Below are positions 56,422 through 64,000 of a stretch of 64,000 nt of DNA, piece after piece. The notes under the pieces were generated by a model, which saw only the letters and a list, made by a program, of their open reading frames with translations, was not told where the DNA came from and did not search any database. The stretch's first letter is position 1. The number at the start of each line of letters is the position of its first letter. This DNA is from Acetobacter oryzoeni. GTDB lineage: Bacteria; Pseudomonadota; Alphaproteobacteria; Acetobacterales; Acetobacteraceae. A program made the translations under genes and the position numbers. The DNA is taken from contig NZ_CP042808.1 in the NCBI RefSeq assembly GCF_004014775.2, positions 1,640,001-1,704,000 on the forward strand, written 5' to 3'.

Positions 56422-57720
56422 CTACTGTGCGTTCAGCCCAAACAGAAGCCGCAATACGGCAAACAGCAATGCCCCCACCCCAAAGCCGACAAGGGTGCCA
56501 TTAAACCGGATAAACTGCAGGTCCTTACCAACCCGAAGCTCCAGTTTTTCAGCTATTTCAACAGCATTCCAGCTTGAAACCACGCGCGCAATAAACTCTG
56601 CCATACGTTCCCGCATGAAGGGGAGCATCTTTAGAACCGTGCGGTTTACGCTATCCATAATCCGCTGCCGCATGTTCTGATCATAGCGCATCTGGGCAGC
56701 CATGCGTTCAAGTGCATCCTGCACCACAGATGCAATGCGCCCTTCCGGGTCTTCCACATCGGCTTCCACCATACGGCGGAAGCGCTGCCAGATATCTCCC
56801 CACCAGCCCACAACACTTTCATGGGAGAGCACGCCCATGATGGTTTGAGAAAACTCTTTGCCCTTTTCCGGGTCTGTTTCTATGCGATCAATCTGGCCAC
56901 GCACCCAACTGGTAAAGCCTTCGCGGATGCTGGAGTTCTGTGGATCGATTCGCTCAAGCTCCTTGGCTGCTGCCAACAGAACCTTGGTAGCAATGGAACC
57001 ACCTATGGCCCACCCGAGTAAACGCCCACCCTGCTCACGCACGCGCTCTTCAATCATCTGGCGCAATGCGCCTTCCTTGGATTGTAACGCATCTTTGATC
57101 TGCTCAAGCAGGAAGGAGAGCACTTCCTGATGCTTATCATCATCCACAAGGCTACGCAGGGCCCGTGCGATAATAGGCGCCAGATTACTGCCCCCCAATA
57201 GCTTGGGCATAATACGGGCAACGGCATTACTGGCGCGGCCATCTTCCAGCCTGTCCAGCATCTGCGGCAAGGAGCGTGTGATTGATTTTACCAAGGCATC
57301 CCGCGTGCCGGGGTCATCCAGCATATCCGCCAGAAAAGCTGGCAGATCCACCTGCCCCAATACACGCTCAACTTCCTTTTGGGTAAACACCTGCCCAGCA
57401 ACAAACCGCCCCAGCGCTCGGCCAAGCCTATCCTTTTGCGCGGGCAGAATAGCAGTATGCGGGATAGGAAGCCCCATAGGCCTACGAAACAGCGCAACCA
57501 CGGCAAACCAGTCTGCCAAGCCGCCTACAACACCGGCACGCGCTCCGGCACGCAGCATTTCCAGCCAGAATCCATCCCTCACCCAGCCGGCAGCGGGCGC
57601 TGCGTAACCCAGCACCGTTACCCCAGCCATAAGGCCAACCAGCCCCGTAGCTGCATTCTTGTATCGCCGCAGTGTCTGGCGGGCAGCGAAATCCGCGTCC
57701 TGATGGGGATGAGATGTCAT
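56422..57720 (-). CDS. DUF445 membrane protein
   Basis: A 432-residue protein with a hydrophobic segment near the N terminus (about 25-48) and another at the C terminus (about 405-428). The region between is largely helical with the GLADWFAVVALFRRPMGLPIPHTAI motif of DUF445, here seen as LADWFAVVALFRRP near residue 70. Function is unknown; relatives are envelope proteins. Divergent from the PEP carboxylase gene. Confidence 0.85.
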   Translation of the reverse strand: MTSHPHQDADFAARQTLRRYKNAATGLVGLMAGVTVLGYAAPAAGWVRDGFWLEMLRAGARAGVVGGLADWFAVVALFRRPMGLPIPHTAILPAQKDRLGRALGRFVAGQVFTQKEVERVLGQVDLPAFLADMLDDPGTRDALVKSITRSLPQMLDRLEDGRASNAVARIMPKLLGGSNLAPIIARALRSLVDDDKHQEVLSFLLEQIKDALQSKEGALRQMIEERVREQGGRLLGWAIGGSIATKVLLAAAKELERIDPQNSSIREGFTSWVRGQIDRIETDPEKGKEFSQTIMGVLSHESVVGWWGDIWQRFRRMVEADVEDPEGRIASVVQDALERMAAQMRYDQNMRQRIMDSVNRTVLKMLPFMRERMAEFIARVVSSWNAVEIAEKLELRVGKDLQFIRFNGTLVGFGVGALLFAVLRLLFGLNAQ

Positions 57721-57890
57721 AACTCACTCAATAGCACTGTGCGCAAACACCCCCAAGAGTGCGTGAGCTGGTTGCATACAAAACATAGACGTGAAAAGTT
57801 GTTCATCACTCTTTTCAAGCTATTTCGTTGTTATTTCGATTCATTCCGGCTTTATAACTGTTCTATTACAGGAACCTTCAGGACGCCCTT

Positions 57891-60689
57891 ATGACTATGG
57901 ATAACACATCTTCTCTTTCCCGTTTGGACAGTATCCTTGCGTCCGCTACTGCTCACCCAGATGCCGGCACAGCAGCTGAAGGCACAAATCCTGTAATGGG
58001 CATTGCGCTCCGGCTTGGAGAAGCTTTGGACCGCAAGGAAATCTCGCAAACAGATATTGTGAGCCTGGTGCAAAAGCTGCGTGATGAAGCCTTTTTGGCG
58101 CGCGCTCGTAAGCTGCATCGCTACGTAGGTGGCGCGACACTTGAAGCCACCAAAGAGAAGCTCCGTAATGTCGCGCGTGCGATAGCCGAAGCATGCCCTA
58201 CCGGTTCTTTTGCAGAGTATCAGGCACGCATCTCCGCTATTCAATTTGCTGCGGTTTTTACTGCGCACCCCACGTTTGCCCTGAGCAATCCTGTGTATGC
58301 GGCTTTGGCAGAAAGTGCTTCTCAAGCCATTCCCCCGCAGGAAGCGCCATTTTTTGAAACGCACAGACGCGCAGCCCCACCCACGCTGGAAGAAGAATTT
58401 ACACTGGCCGCGCAAGCCATCACCCGTGCGCGGGATGCCATGGATCTGCTGGCCACAGCCCTGCTGGAAGAAGCCGCCACACGCTGGCCGCAAGAATGGA
58501 CAAGCCTGAAGCCCTGCCCGGTTATTGCCACCAGTTGGGTGGGCTATGATACCGATGGCCGCACAGATATTGGCTGGTGGGATACCCTGCGCCTGCGGCT
58601 GCGCATGAAGCTGTTCCAACTGATGCGGTTGGAAAGCCAGATCATGCATGAAGGCTTACTGGCGCCAGAGCTAACAGAAAAACTGCAACGGGCCATTGCC
58701 TGCGTAAAGGAACAGATCAGCGCCGTTCCTGCTGGCCCCAGTGATGCCCAGGCTGTTGCGCATTTTGCAAAACTTCTGGTTTCTCAGCGCAACACCGCGC
58801 TCACACATGCTGCGGAATTGGATGGCCTGCTTAAAACCGCTATCAAGAGCGCGCCGCCTTCTGCACGCATTCCACTGGCTGTTGCCCGGGCAGGCTTTCT
58901 GGCGCATGGACTGGGGTTGGCCCATACGCATGTGCGGCTCAATGCCTCCCAGATACACAACTTCGTCCGCCAGAAGCTGAACCTGCTGGATGACCCCAAC
59001 AATCCGGCCCATCGCCGGGCATTGCTGAACCAGATTAACGAAGCGCTGGAAGCTGTAACGCCTGTTCCTGTGGACTTTGGCGCGCTGCTGAGCGATCCTT
59101 CCAGTGCCGGACGGCTGATGATGACCATTGCGCAGATGGTCAAATTTATCGATTCCGATACGCCTGTCCGCTTCCTGATTGCAGAAACAGAAACCGGTTA
59201 CACGTTACTCTCGGCCCTATGGGTGGCCTCCTGCTTTGGCGTGGCAGATAAAATTGAAATCTCGCCACTGTTTGAAACAGAAGATGCGCTCATGAACGGT
59301 GAGCACATTGTGGAAGAAGCCCTGCGCTCTCCTGCATGGCGTGCGTATATCCGCCGTATTGGCCGCATCTGCTTCCAGTTCGGATATTCCGATTCTGGCC
59401 GATATGTTGGCCAGTTGGCCGCAACGTACCTGATAGAGCGCCTGCGCCTGCGTATTCATGATCTGCTGGTGCGGTGGGACATGCAGGATATCACCGTGGT
59501 GTTTTTTGATACGCATGGTGAAAGCATCGGCCGTGGTGCCCACCCTTTCCGTATGGCAGATCGGCTGGATTACCTTTCTCCATCGCATGTGCGTGCACGG
59601 TTTAAAACCACAGGCATTGCCTGCCGTGAGGAAACGGCTTTTCAGGGTGGTGATGGTTATCTGCTGTTTGGCACGCCAGAACTGGCAGGCGCTACGCTGG
59701 CCACCATTGCAGAAAACCTGTTTCTGCCCTTACAGCAGGAAGAAGACCCGATTTATGATCAGCCCGATTTTTCGGCCGATTTCTTCTCCAGCATTAGTGA
59801 GGGCATGAAAAAACTGGTGGAAGACCCCGGTTATGCCGCGCTGTTGGGGGCTTTCGGTCCATCGCTTATTGATAGAACCGGTTCTCGCCCCCCTGCACGT
59901 CAAAGTGCAGAAAGTGCAACCCACAAGCGTATTACTCACCCAAGCCAGCTACGCGCCATCCCCAACAACGCCATTCTTCAGCAGTTAGGATGGTGCGCCA
60001 ACACCTTGCAGGGCTTAGGGGCTGCCGTACGCCGCCACCCAGAAACCTTTGAAACATTCCGCACATCCAGCCCGCGCTTTCATCGTGCTCTGGATTTTGC
60101 CCAGCATGGCCTTACCTGCTCGGATGATAAGGTTTTGAAAAGTGTTGTCTGTTTGCTGGACCCCGGCTTCTGGCTCGACCGCGCCACAGAGGAAAAAACA
60201 CCAGCGCGCCGGAAGGCTTTTCTCTCCCTGATGCAGGATCTGGAAAAGCTTGATCTATCTGCCGAGTTGCTCACCATGTTCCGCCGTATTCAGGCCGACC
60301 ATCTTGCGTTGAGAGAAGCGTGGAAACATGCACCACGCACGGAACCACAGATCCGCCTTCTACATGCCATTCGTATCATGCTTATTGAGCAGATATGGCT
60401 GCTGGCATGCCGCGTGCCCTTCTTTATGCCGCGTGGTGGCTTTAACCATGACGTCATGATGCAACACATACTGTGCCTGGATATTCCGGCAGTGTTGGAA
60501 GAACTTGAGCATATCTTCCCCACCAGCACAGGCCCAACTAACCTTGATTTTCATGAACCACGTGGCCCGCGCGAAGAAGGTATTTACGAGCGCGAACACA
60601 GAGACATCTTTGTGCCAATGCAACAGATGTTCGAGCTTATTCGGGAAATTAGCGTCGCCATCATGCACAACATTGGGGCATTTGGCTAA
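57891..60689 (+). CDS. ppc: Divergent phosphoenolpyruvate carboxylase family protein
   Basis: A 932-residue protein of PEP carboxylase type, which would make oxaloacetate from PEP and bicarbonate. The histidine motif is present as FTAHPTFALSNP with His126, and FQGGDGYLLFG and SIGRGAHPF (near 538-550) align with the active-site loops. However the usual GRGG-SIGRGG loop reads THGESIGRGA, so its first arginine is replaced, and TAHPTE reads TAHPTF. The C terminus ends in MHNIGAFG instead of MRNTG. Length is slightly above the E. coli enzyme (883). It may be a divergent active enzyme or one with altered regulation. A CAGGA site lies before the ATG. Confidence 0.75.
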   Translation: MTMDNTSSLSRLDSILASATAHPDAGTAAEGTNPVMGIALRLGEALDRKEISQTDIVSLVQKLRDEAFLARARKLHRYVGGATLEATKEKLRNVARAIAEACPTGSFAEYQARISAIQFAAVFTAHPTFALSNPVYAALAESASQAIPPQEAPFFETHRRAAPPTLEEEFTLAAQAITRARDAMDLLATALLEEAATRWPQEWTSLKPCPVIATSWVGYDTDGRTDIGWWDTLRLRLRMKLFQLMRLESQIMHEGLLAPELTEKLQRAIACVKEQISAVPAGPSDAQAVAHFAKLLVSQRNTALTHAAELDGLLKTAIKSAPPSARIPLAVARAGFLAHGLGLAHTHVRLNASQIHNFVRQKLNLLDDPNNPAHRRALLNQINEALEAVTPVPVDFGALLSDPSSAGRLMMTIAQMVKFIDSDTPVRFLIAETETGYTLLSALWVASCFGVADKIEISPLFETEDALMNGEHIVEEALRSPAWRAYIRRIGRICFQFGYSDSGRYVGQLAATYLIERLRLRIHDLLVRWDMQDITVVFFDTHGESIGRGAHPFRMADRLDYLSPSHVRARFKTTGIACREETAFQGGDGYLLFGTPELAGATLATIAENLFLPLQQEEDPIYDQPDFSADFFSSISEGMKKLVEDPGYAALLGAFGPSLIDRTGSRPPARQSAESATHKRITHPSQLRAIPNNAILQQLGWCANTLQGLGAAVRRHPETFETFRTSSPRFHRALDFAQHGLTCSDDKVLKSVVCLLDPGFWLDRATEEKTPARRKAFLSLMQDLEKLDLSAELLTMFRRIQADHLALREAWKHAPRTEPQIRLLHAIRIMLIEQIWLLACRVPFFMPRGGFNHDVMMQHILCLDIPAVLEELEHIFPTSTGPTNLDFHEPRGPREEGIYEREHRDIFVPMQQMFELIREISVAIMHNIGAFG

Positions 60690-60700
60690 GGCACTTTTGC

Positions 60701-60729
60701 AAAAAAGGGGCTGCCTTACCGGCAGCCCC
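60701..60729 (-). terminator. Rho-independent terminator downstream of the alpha/beta hydrolase gene
   Basis: A nine-pair GGGGCTGCC/GGCAGCCCC stem with a five-base loop, followed on the minus strand by six Ts. On the plus strand it lies just after ppc but lacks a T-run there. Confidence 0.87.
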
Positions 60730-60736
60730 ATATAGT

Positions 60737-61729
60737 TTACCGTCCGCCCAAAAAGCTTTCTACCGCCAACGTAAATAGTTGCGGATTCTGCAAAAAGGCA
60801 AAGTGGCTGGTATTGGGCAACACCAAAAGGCCAGCCCCTTCTACCGTAGCGGCCATATGCTCGGCCTGCACACGCCCCACAACACCATCATGATCTGCAG
60901 CAGCCACCCATAGTGGTGCTGTCACTCTCATAAGATCTGCATCTGTCCAATTGGGTTGCCTGCTGCGCATGGCCTGCACTGCGGCTTCCATATCTCCAAA
61001 CCGATGGGGCGTAGAAGAAAGCTGCCTGTATTCCTGCCGCGTTCTTTCCATAAAGGATTTGTAAGCAGGAATATCCTCTGCGCGAGAGAGGAGACCATCT
61101 GGAGTGCTCCACGGTGCAAAAGCAAATATCCGGCTGACACTGCTGGGGTGCCGCATACCAACATCTAGCGCCTGCACGGCACCATCTCCCCACCCAACCA
61201 AAGCCACGCGCCGCAGGTGCAGAAATGCCATGACCGTTAGCACATCATCGGCCAGCAAATCATACCCCAAGGGCAAGGCACCCATTGTGCTGCGCCCATG
61301 CCCTCGCATATCCATAACAATCACACGGCATCTGGCGCGCAACAGTGCACGGGCAAGGTCTCCCATATAATTGGAATTGGCCAAACCATCATGCAGCAGC
61401 ATGACCGGCACACCCTCCCCCGCCGATGCATAATATAATTGCGCCTTACCCTGCGCTGGCACCATGCCCGTATCAACAGACAGGCCTCCACTTTCGGCCT
61501 CAAGCGCCAACGGTGTGGGTGGCAATGCACGCCAATCATACACCCCGTTGATAGGCGGCATTTTATCTACGGAAGAAGACGCAAAAGCTAACGAAGGTGC
61601 CTGAGCAAAAGCTTTATGCGCAGCAAAGCCAGATGCCAGCCCCCCTAACGTAAGCTGCATAAGCGCACGCCTGTTTACCCGTGTTTTCTGCGCGATCTGA
61701 TCAGGTGCACATTCAAACAGCTTTGGCAT
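60737..61729 (-). CDS. Tat-exported alpha/beta hydrolase-fold protein lacking the nucleophile serine
   Basis: A 330-residue protein. A twin-arginine signal (VNRRALMQLTLGG, then AHKAFAQA) indicates folded export to the periplasm. The fold is clear: LLHDGLAN oxyanion strand, MRGHGRS, a nucleophile elbow and the C-terminal NTSHFAFLQNP histidine region. At the elbow the usual GWSDG reads GWGDG, Gly181 replacing serine (codon GGA at 61187-61189). It may be inactive, use another residue, or have a binding role. ATG 61729 is preferred over the frame start at 61771. Confidence 0.8.
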   Translation of the reverse strand: MPKLFECAPDQIAQKTRVNRRALMQLTLGGLASGFAAHKAFAQAPSLAFASSSVDKMPPINGVYDWRALPPTPLALEAESGGLSVDTGMVPAQGKAQLYYASAGEGVPVMLLHDGLANSNYMGDLARALLRARCRVIVMDMRGHGRSTMGALPLGYDLLADDVLTVMAFLHLRRVALVGWGDGAVQALDVGMRHPSSVSRIFAFAPWSTPDGLLSRAEDIPAYKSFMERTRQEYRQLSSTPHRFGDMEAAVQAMRSRQPNWTDADLMRVTAPLWVAAADHDGVVGRVQAEHMAATVEGAGLLVLPNTSHFAFLQNPQLFTLAVESFLGGR

Positions 61730-61847
61730 CTTGTTCGTCTTTCCGTTTCTTTTCTGCGCTATCACAAACACTCAAAGCATCACAGATTCATGCCATAGCA
61801 TGCCGCTTTGTATGAAGCGCACGCAACGTAATCTGGTTTTACACAAT

Positions 61848-61883
61848 AAAAAAGGCCGCCCCCTTTGCAGGGAGCGACCTTTA
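61848..61883 (-). terminator. Rho-independent terminator downstream of fusA
   Basis: On the minus strand AAAGGTCGCTCCC pairs with GGGGGCGGCCTTT over 13 pairs (two G-U) around a six-base loop, followed by TTTTTT. No tuf gene follows fusA here. Confidence 0.87.
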
Positions 61884-61910
61884 TATTCCGAAACCGAAAA
61901 ACGGCTGAAA

Positions 61911-63998
61911 TTACTTGGACTGAGCCATGATTTCTTCAGCAACGTTGCGCGGCACCGGATCGTAGTGATGGAACTGCATGGTGAAGGAAGCACGGCCCTT
62001 CGTCATGGAACGCAGATGAGAAATGTAACCGAACATTTCTTTCAGCGGCACGTAAGCGCGCACCATAACAGTGGAACCGGAGGTTTCCTGGCTCTGGATC
62101 ATGCCACGACGACGGTTCAGGTCACCCACCACGTCACCAACGTGATCGTTCGGGGTGGTGATTTCCACGTCCATGATCGGTTCCAGAATAACCGGACCAG
62201 CTTTTTTCATACCTTCACGGAAGCAAGCCTTTGCCGCGATTTCGAACGCCAGAGCGGACGAGTCAACGTCATGGTACTTACCGTCAAGCAGCGTGAACTT
62301 GAAGTCCACAGTCGGGAAGCCTGCCAGCACACCTGTGGAAGACTGAACGCGAATACCCTTTTCAACTGCCGGGATGTATTCTCTAGGAACAGCACCACCA
62401 ACAACCTTGTTTTCGAACAGGATACCTTCGTTACGTTCAACCGGCTGGAATTCAACCTTAACTTCAGCGAACTGACCGGAACCACCAGACTGCTTTTTAT
62501 GGGTGTAGGTTTCCGTATGCGGCTGCGTGATGGTTTCACGGTATGCCACCTGCGGTGCACCTACGTTTGCATCCACACCATATTCACGACGCAGACGGTC
62601 GATAATGATGTCCAGATGCAGCTCGCCCATGCCGGACAGAATGGTCTGGCCAGTTTCCTGATCGGTCTTGAGCTGCAGGGAGGGATCTTCACCAGCCAGC
62701 TTCTGCAGGGCCAGTGTCATCTTTTCCACTGCGTCCTTGGTTTTCGGTTCGACGGAGATGTCGATAACCGGAACCGGGAAGGACATACGTTCCAGAACAA
62801 CCGGATCAGCCGGGTCTGCCAGCGTATCACCTGTCTGGGAGTCTTTCAGGCCCACAAACGCAGCAATGTCACCAGCGTGCACTTCTGTCAGTTCTTCACG
62901 CTTGTCAGCATGCATCTGATAGATACGGCCGATACGTTCCTTGTGGCCCTTGGTGGTGTTCAGAACCGTATCACCGGTTTTGAGTACGCCACGATAAACG
63001 CGCACAAAGGTCAGCGTGCCGTACTTATCGTTAATGATCTTAAAGGCCAGACCAGCGAACTTACCATTCGGGTCAACCGGAATGATGGGCTGGTTCTTTT
63101 CGTCTTCTTCTTCACCTTCCGGCGGAGCGCAACGAATACCTTCAACGTCATTCGGGGCCGGCAGGTAGTCGATGATGGCATCGAGCAGAGGCTGCACGCC
63201 TTTGTTCTTAAACGCAGTGCCGCACAGAACCGGACGGAATTCACCAGAAATAGCGCCCTTCTTGATGCAGCGCTTCAGGGTTTCGATAGAAACTTCACCC
63301 TTTTCGAAGTATTCTTCCATAGCTGCATCATCAACAGCCAAAGCCGTATCCAGCAGGTTCTGGCGTGCTTCTGCAGCCTTTTCCTTCAGATCAGCCGGAA
63401 TTTCTTCATCGTGGAACTTCGCGCCAAGTTCACCGCCTTCCCAGACGATGGCCTTCATTTCCACCAGGTCAACAACACCAACAAACTTGTCTTCTGCACC
63501 AATTGGCAGCTGCAGCGGGATAGCAACGATATCCAGCTTTTCTTTCAGCGTATCAAATGCGCGGTAGAAGTCTGCGCCGGTACGGTCCAGCTTGTTGATG
63601 AAGATGATCCGAGGCACCTTATAGCGGTCTGCAAGACGCCAGTTGGTTTCGGACTGCGGCTGCACACCAGCCACACCTTCAATGATGAACACGGCACCAT
63701 CAAGCACGCGGAGGGAGCGGTTCACTTCAATGTTGAAGTCAATATGTCCGGGCGTATCAATAATGTTGATACGGTGGCCTTCCCATTCACAGGTTACGGC
63801 GGCGGACGTAATGGTAATACCACGTTCACGTTCCTGAGCCATGTAGTCAGTCGTGGTGTTACCTTCGTGCACTTCACCAATCTTATGGGAAACGCCGGTG
63901 TAGTACAGAATGCGTTCGGTCGTGGTCGTCTTACCAGCGTCAATATGCGCGGTAATACCGATATTACGAATCTTGGACAGATCGGATGTGGCGGACAC
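61911..63998 (-). CDS. fusA: Elongation factor G
   Basis: A 695-residue translational GTPase that drives ribosome translocation. The G1 motif [15 protein letters not shown] is near residue 17, G3 DTPGHIDF near 87 and G4 NKLDR near 141; domains II-V follow, with the domain IV loop [12 protein letters not shown] near 500. The start is GTG 63998 (protein begins [15 protein letters not shown]), two bases from the window edge, so a ribosome site cannot be seen and the start is likely but not proven. rpsL and rpsG are expected further upstream, outside the window. Confidence 0.96.
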   Translation of the reverse strand: MSATSDLSKIRNIGITAHIDAGKTTTTERILYYTGVSHKIGEVHEGNTTTDYMAQERERGITITSAAVTCEWEGHRINIIDTPGHIDFNIEVNRSLRVLDGAVFIIEGVAGVQPQSETNWRLADRYKVPRIIFINKLDRTGADFYRAFDTLKEKLDIVAIPLQLPIGAEDKFVGVVDLVEMKAIVWEGGELGAKFHDEEIPADLKEKAAEARQNLLDTALAVDDAAMEEYFEKGEVSIETLKRCIKKGAISGEFRPVLCGTAFKNKGVQPLLDAIIDYLPAPNDVEGIRCAPPEGEEEDEKNQPIIPVDPNGKFAGLAFKIINDKYGTLTFVRVYRGVLKTGDTVLNTTKGHKERIGRIYQMHADKREELTEVHAGDIAAFVGLKDSQTGDTLADPADPVVLERMSFPVPVIDISVEPKTKDAVEKMTLALQKLAGEDPSLQLKTDQETGQTILSGMGELHLDIIIDRLRREYGVDANVGAPQVAYRETITQPHTETYTHKKQSGGSGQFAEVKVEFQPVERNEGILFENKVVGGAVPREYIPAVEKGIRVQSSTGVLAGFPTVDFKFTLLDGKYHDVDSSALAFEIAAKACFREGMKKAGPVILEPIMDVEITTPNDHVGDVVGDLNRRRGMIQSQETSGSTVMVRAYVPLKEMFGYISHLRSMTKGRASFTMQFHHYDPVPRNVAEEIMAQSK

Positions 63999-64000
63999 GA

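Overview
This 64 kb window looks like a chromosomal segment of an acetic acid bacterium (Acetobacteraceae, most like Acetobacter). The evidence is protein-level: a bacterial sphingolipid locus, a nuo operon with separate nuoC and nuoD followed by birA-coaX-rnj-proS-lol (a common alphaproteobacterial order), a SUF-type Fe-S operon and a tig-clpP-clpX-lon-hup series. No insertion sequence, prophage, integrase or CRISPR array was seen. The placement is from recognition, not a database search.

Positions 1-10.5 kb hold a sphingolipid and envelope locus. A truncated transferase, a fatty acyl-AMP ligase, an acyl carrier protein and a serine palmitoyltransferase read rightward. A lipid kinase and a Tam41-like nucleotidyltransferase read leftward. 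A second rightward operon follows whose five genes are joined by four-base ATGA overlaps: metallophosphoesterase, LptF, LptG, a sterol desaturase/fatty acid hydroxylase-type enzyme and an NTP transferase. Together these suggest synthesis, hydroxylation, head-group modification and perhaps export of an anionic sphingolipid. This is the most interesting region.

Positions 10.5-20.3 kb hold gph, glmU-glmS (UDP-GlcNAc supply), a DUF3108 protein with an IclR regulator, a glutathione peroxidase, the lolD/lolC lipoprotein exporter and proS. Positions 20.4-36.6 kb, on the minus strand, hold rnj, coaX, birA and the complex I operon nuoA-L plus nuoN. nuoM is absent from its usual place between nuoL and nuoN; a 20-codon start-to-stop remnant lies there.

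Positions 36.6-45.7 kb contain a tandem duplication carrying two tRNA-Val(UAC) genes, then hup, lon, clpX, clpP, tig, tRNA-Leu(UAG) and nnr. Positions 45.9-57.7 kb contain a small membrane protein, a DEAD-box helicase with a long charged N-terminal tail, an RNA methyltransferase, the suf operon (rrf2-sufBCDSU-sufT-sufA) and a DUF445 membrane protein. The window ends with a divergent PEP carboxylase, a Tat-exported alpha/beta hydrolase that lacks its nucleophile serine, and fusA. Most intergenic spaces are short; convincing rho-independent terminators lie after glmS, rnj, hup, clpX, tig, the hydrolase and fusA.
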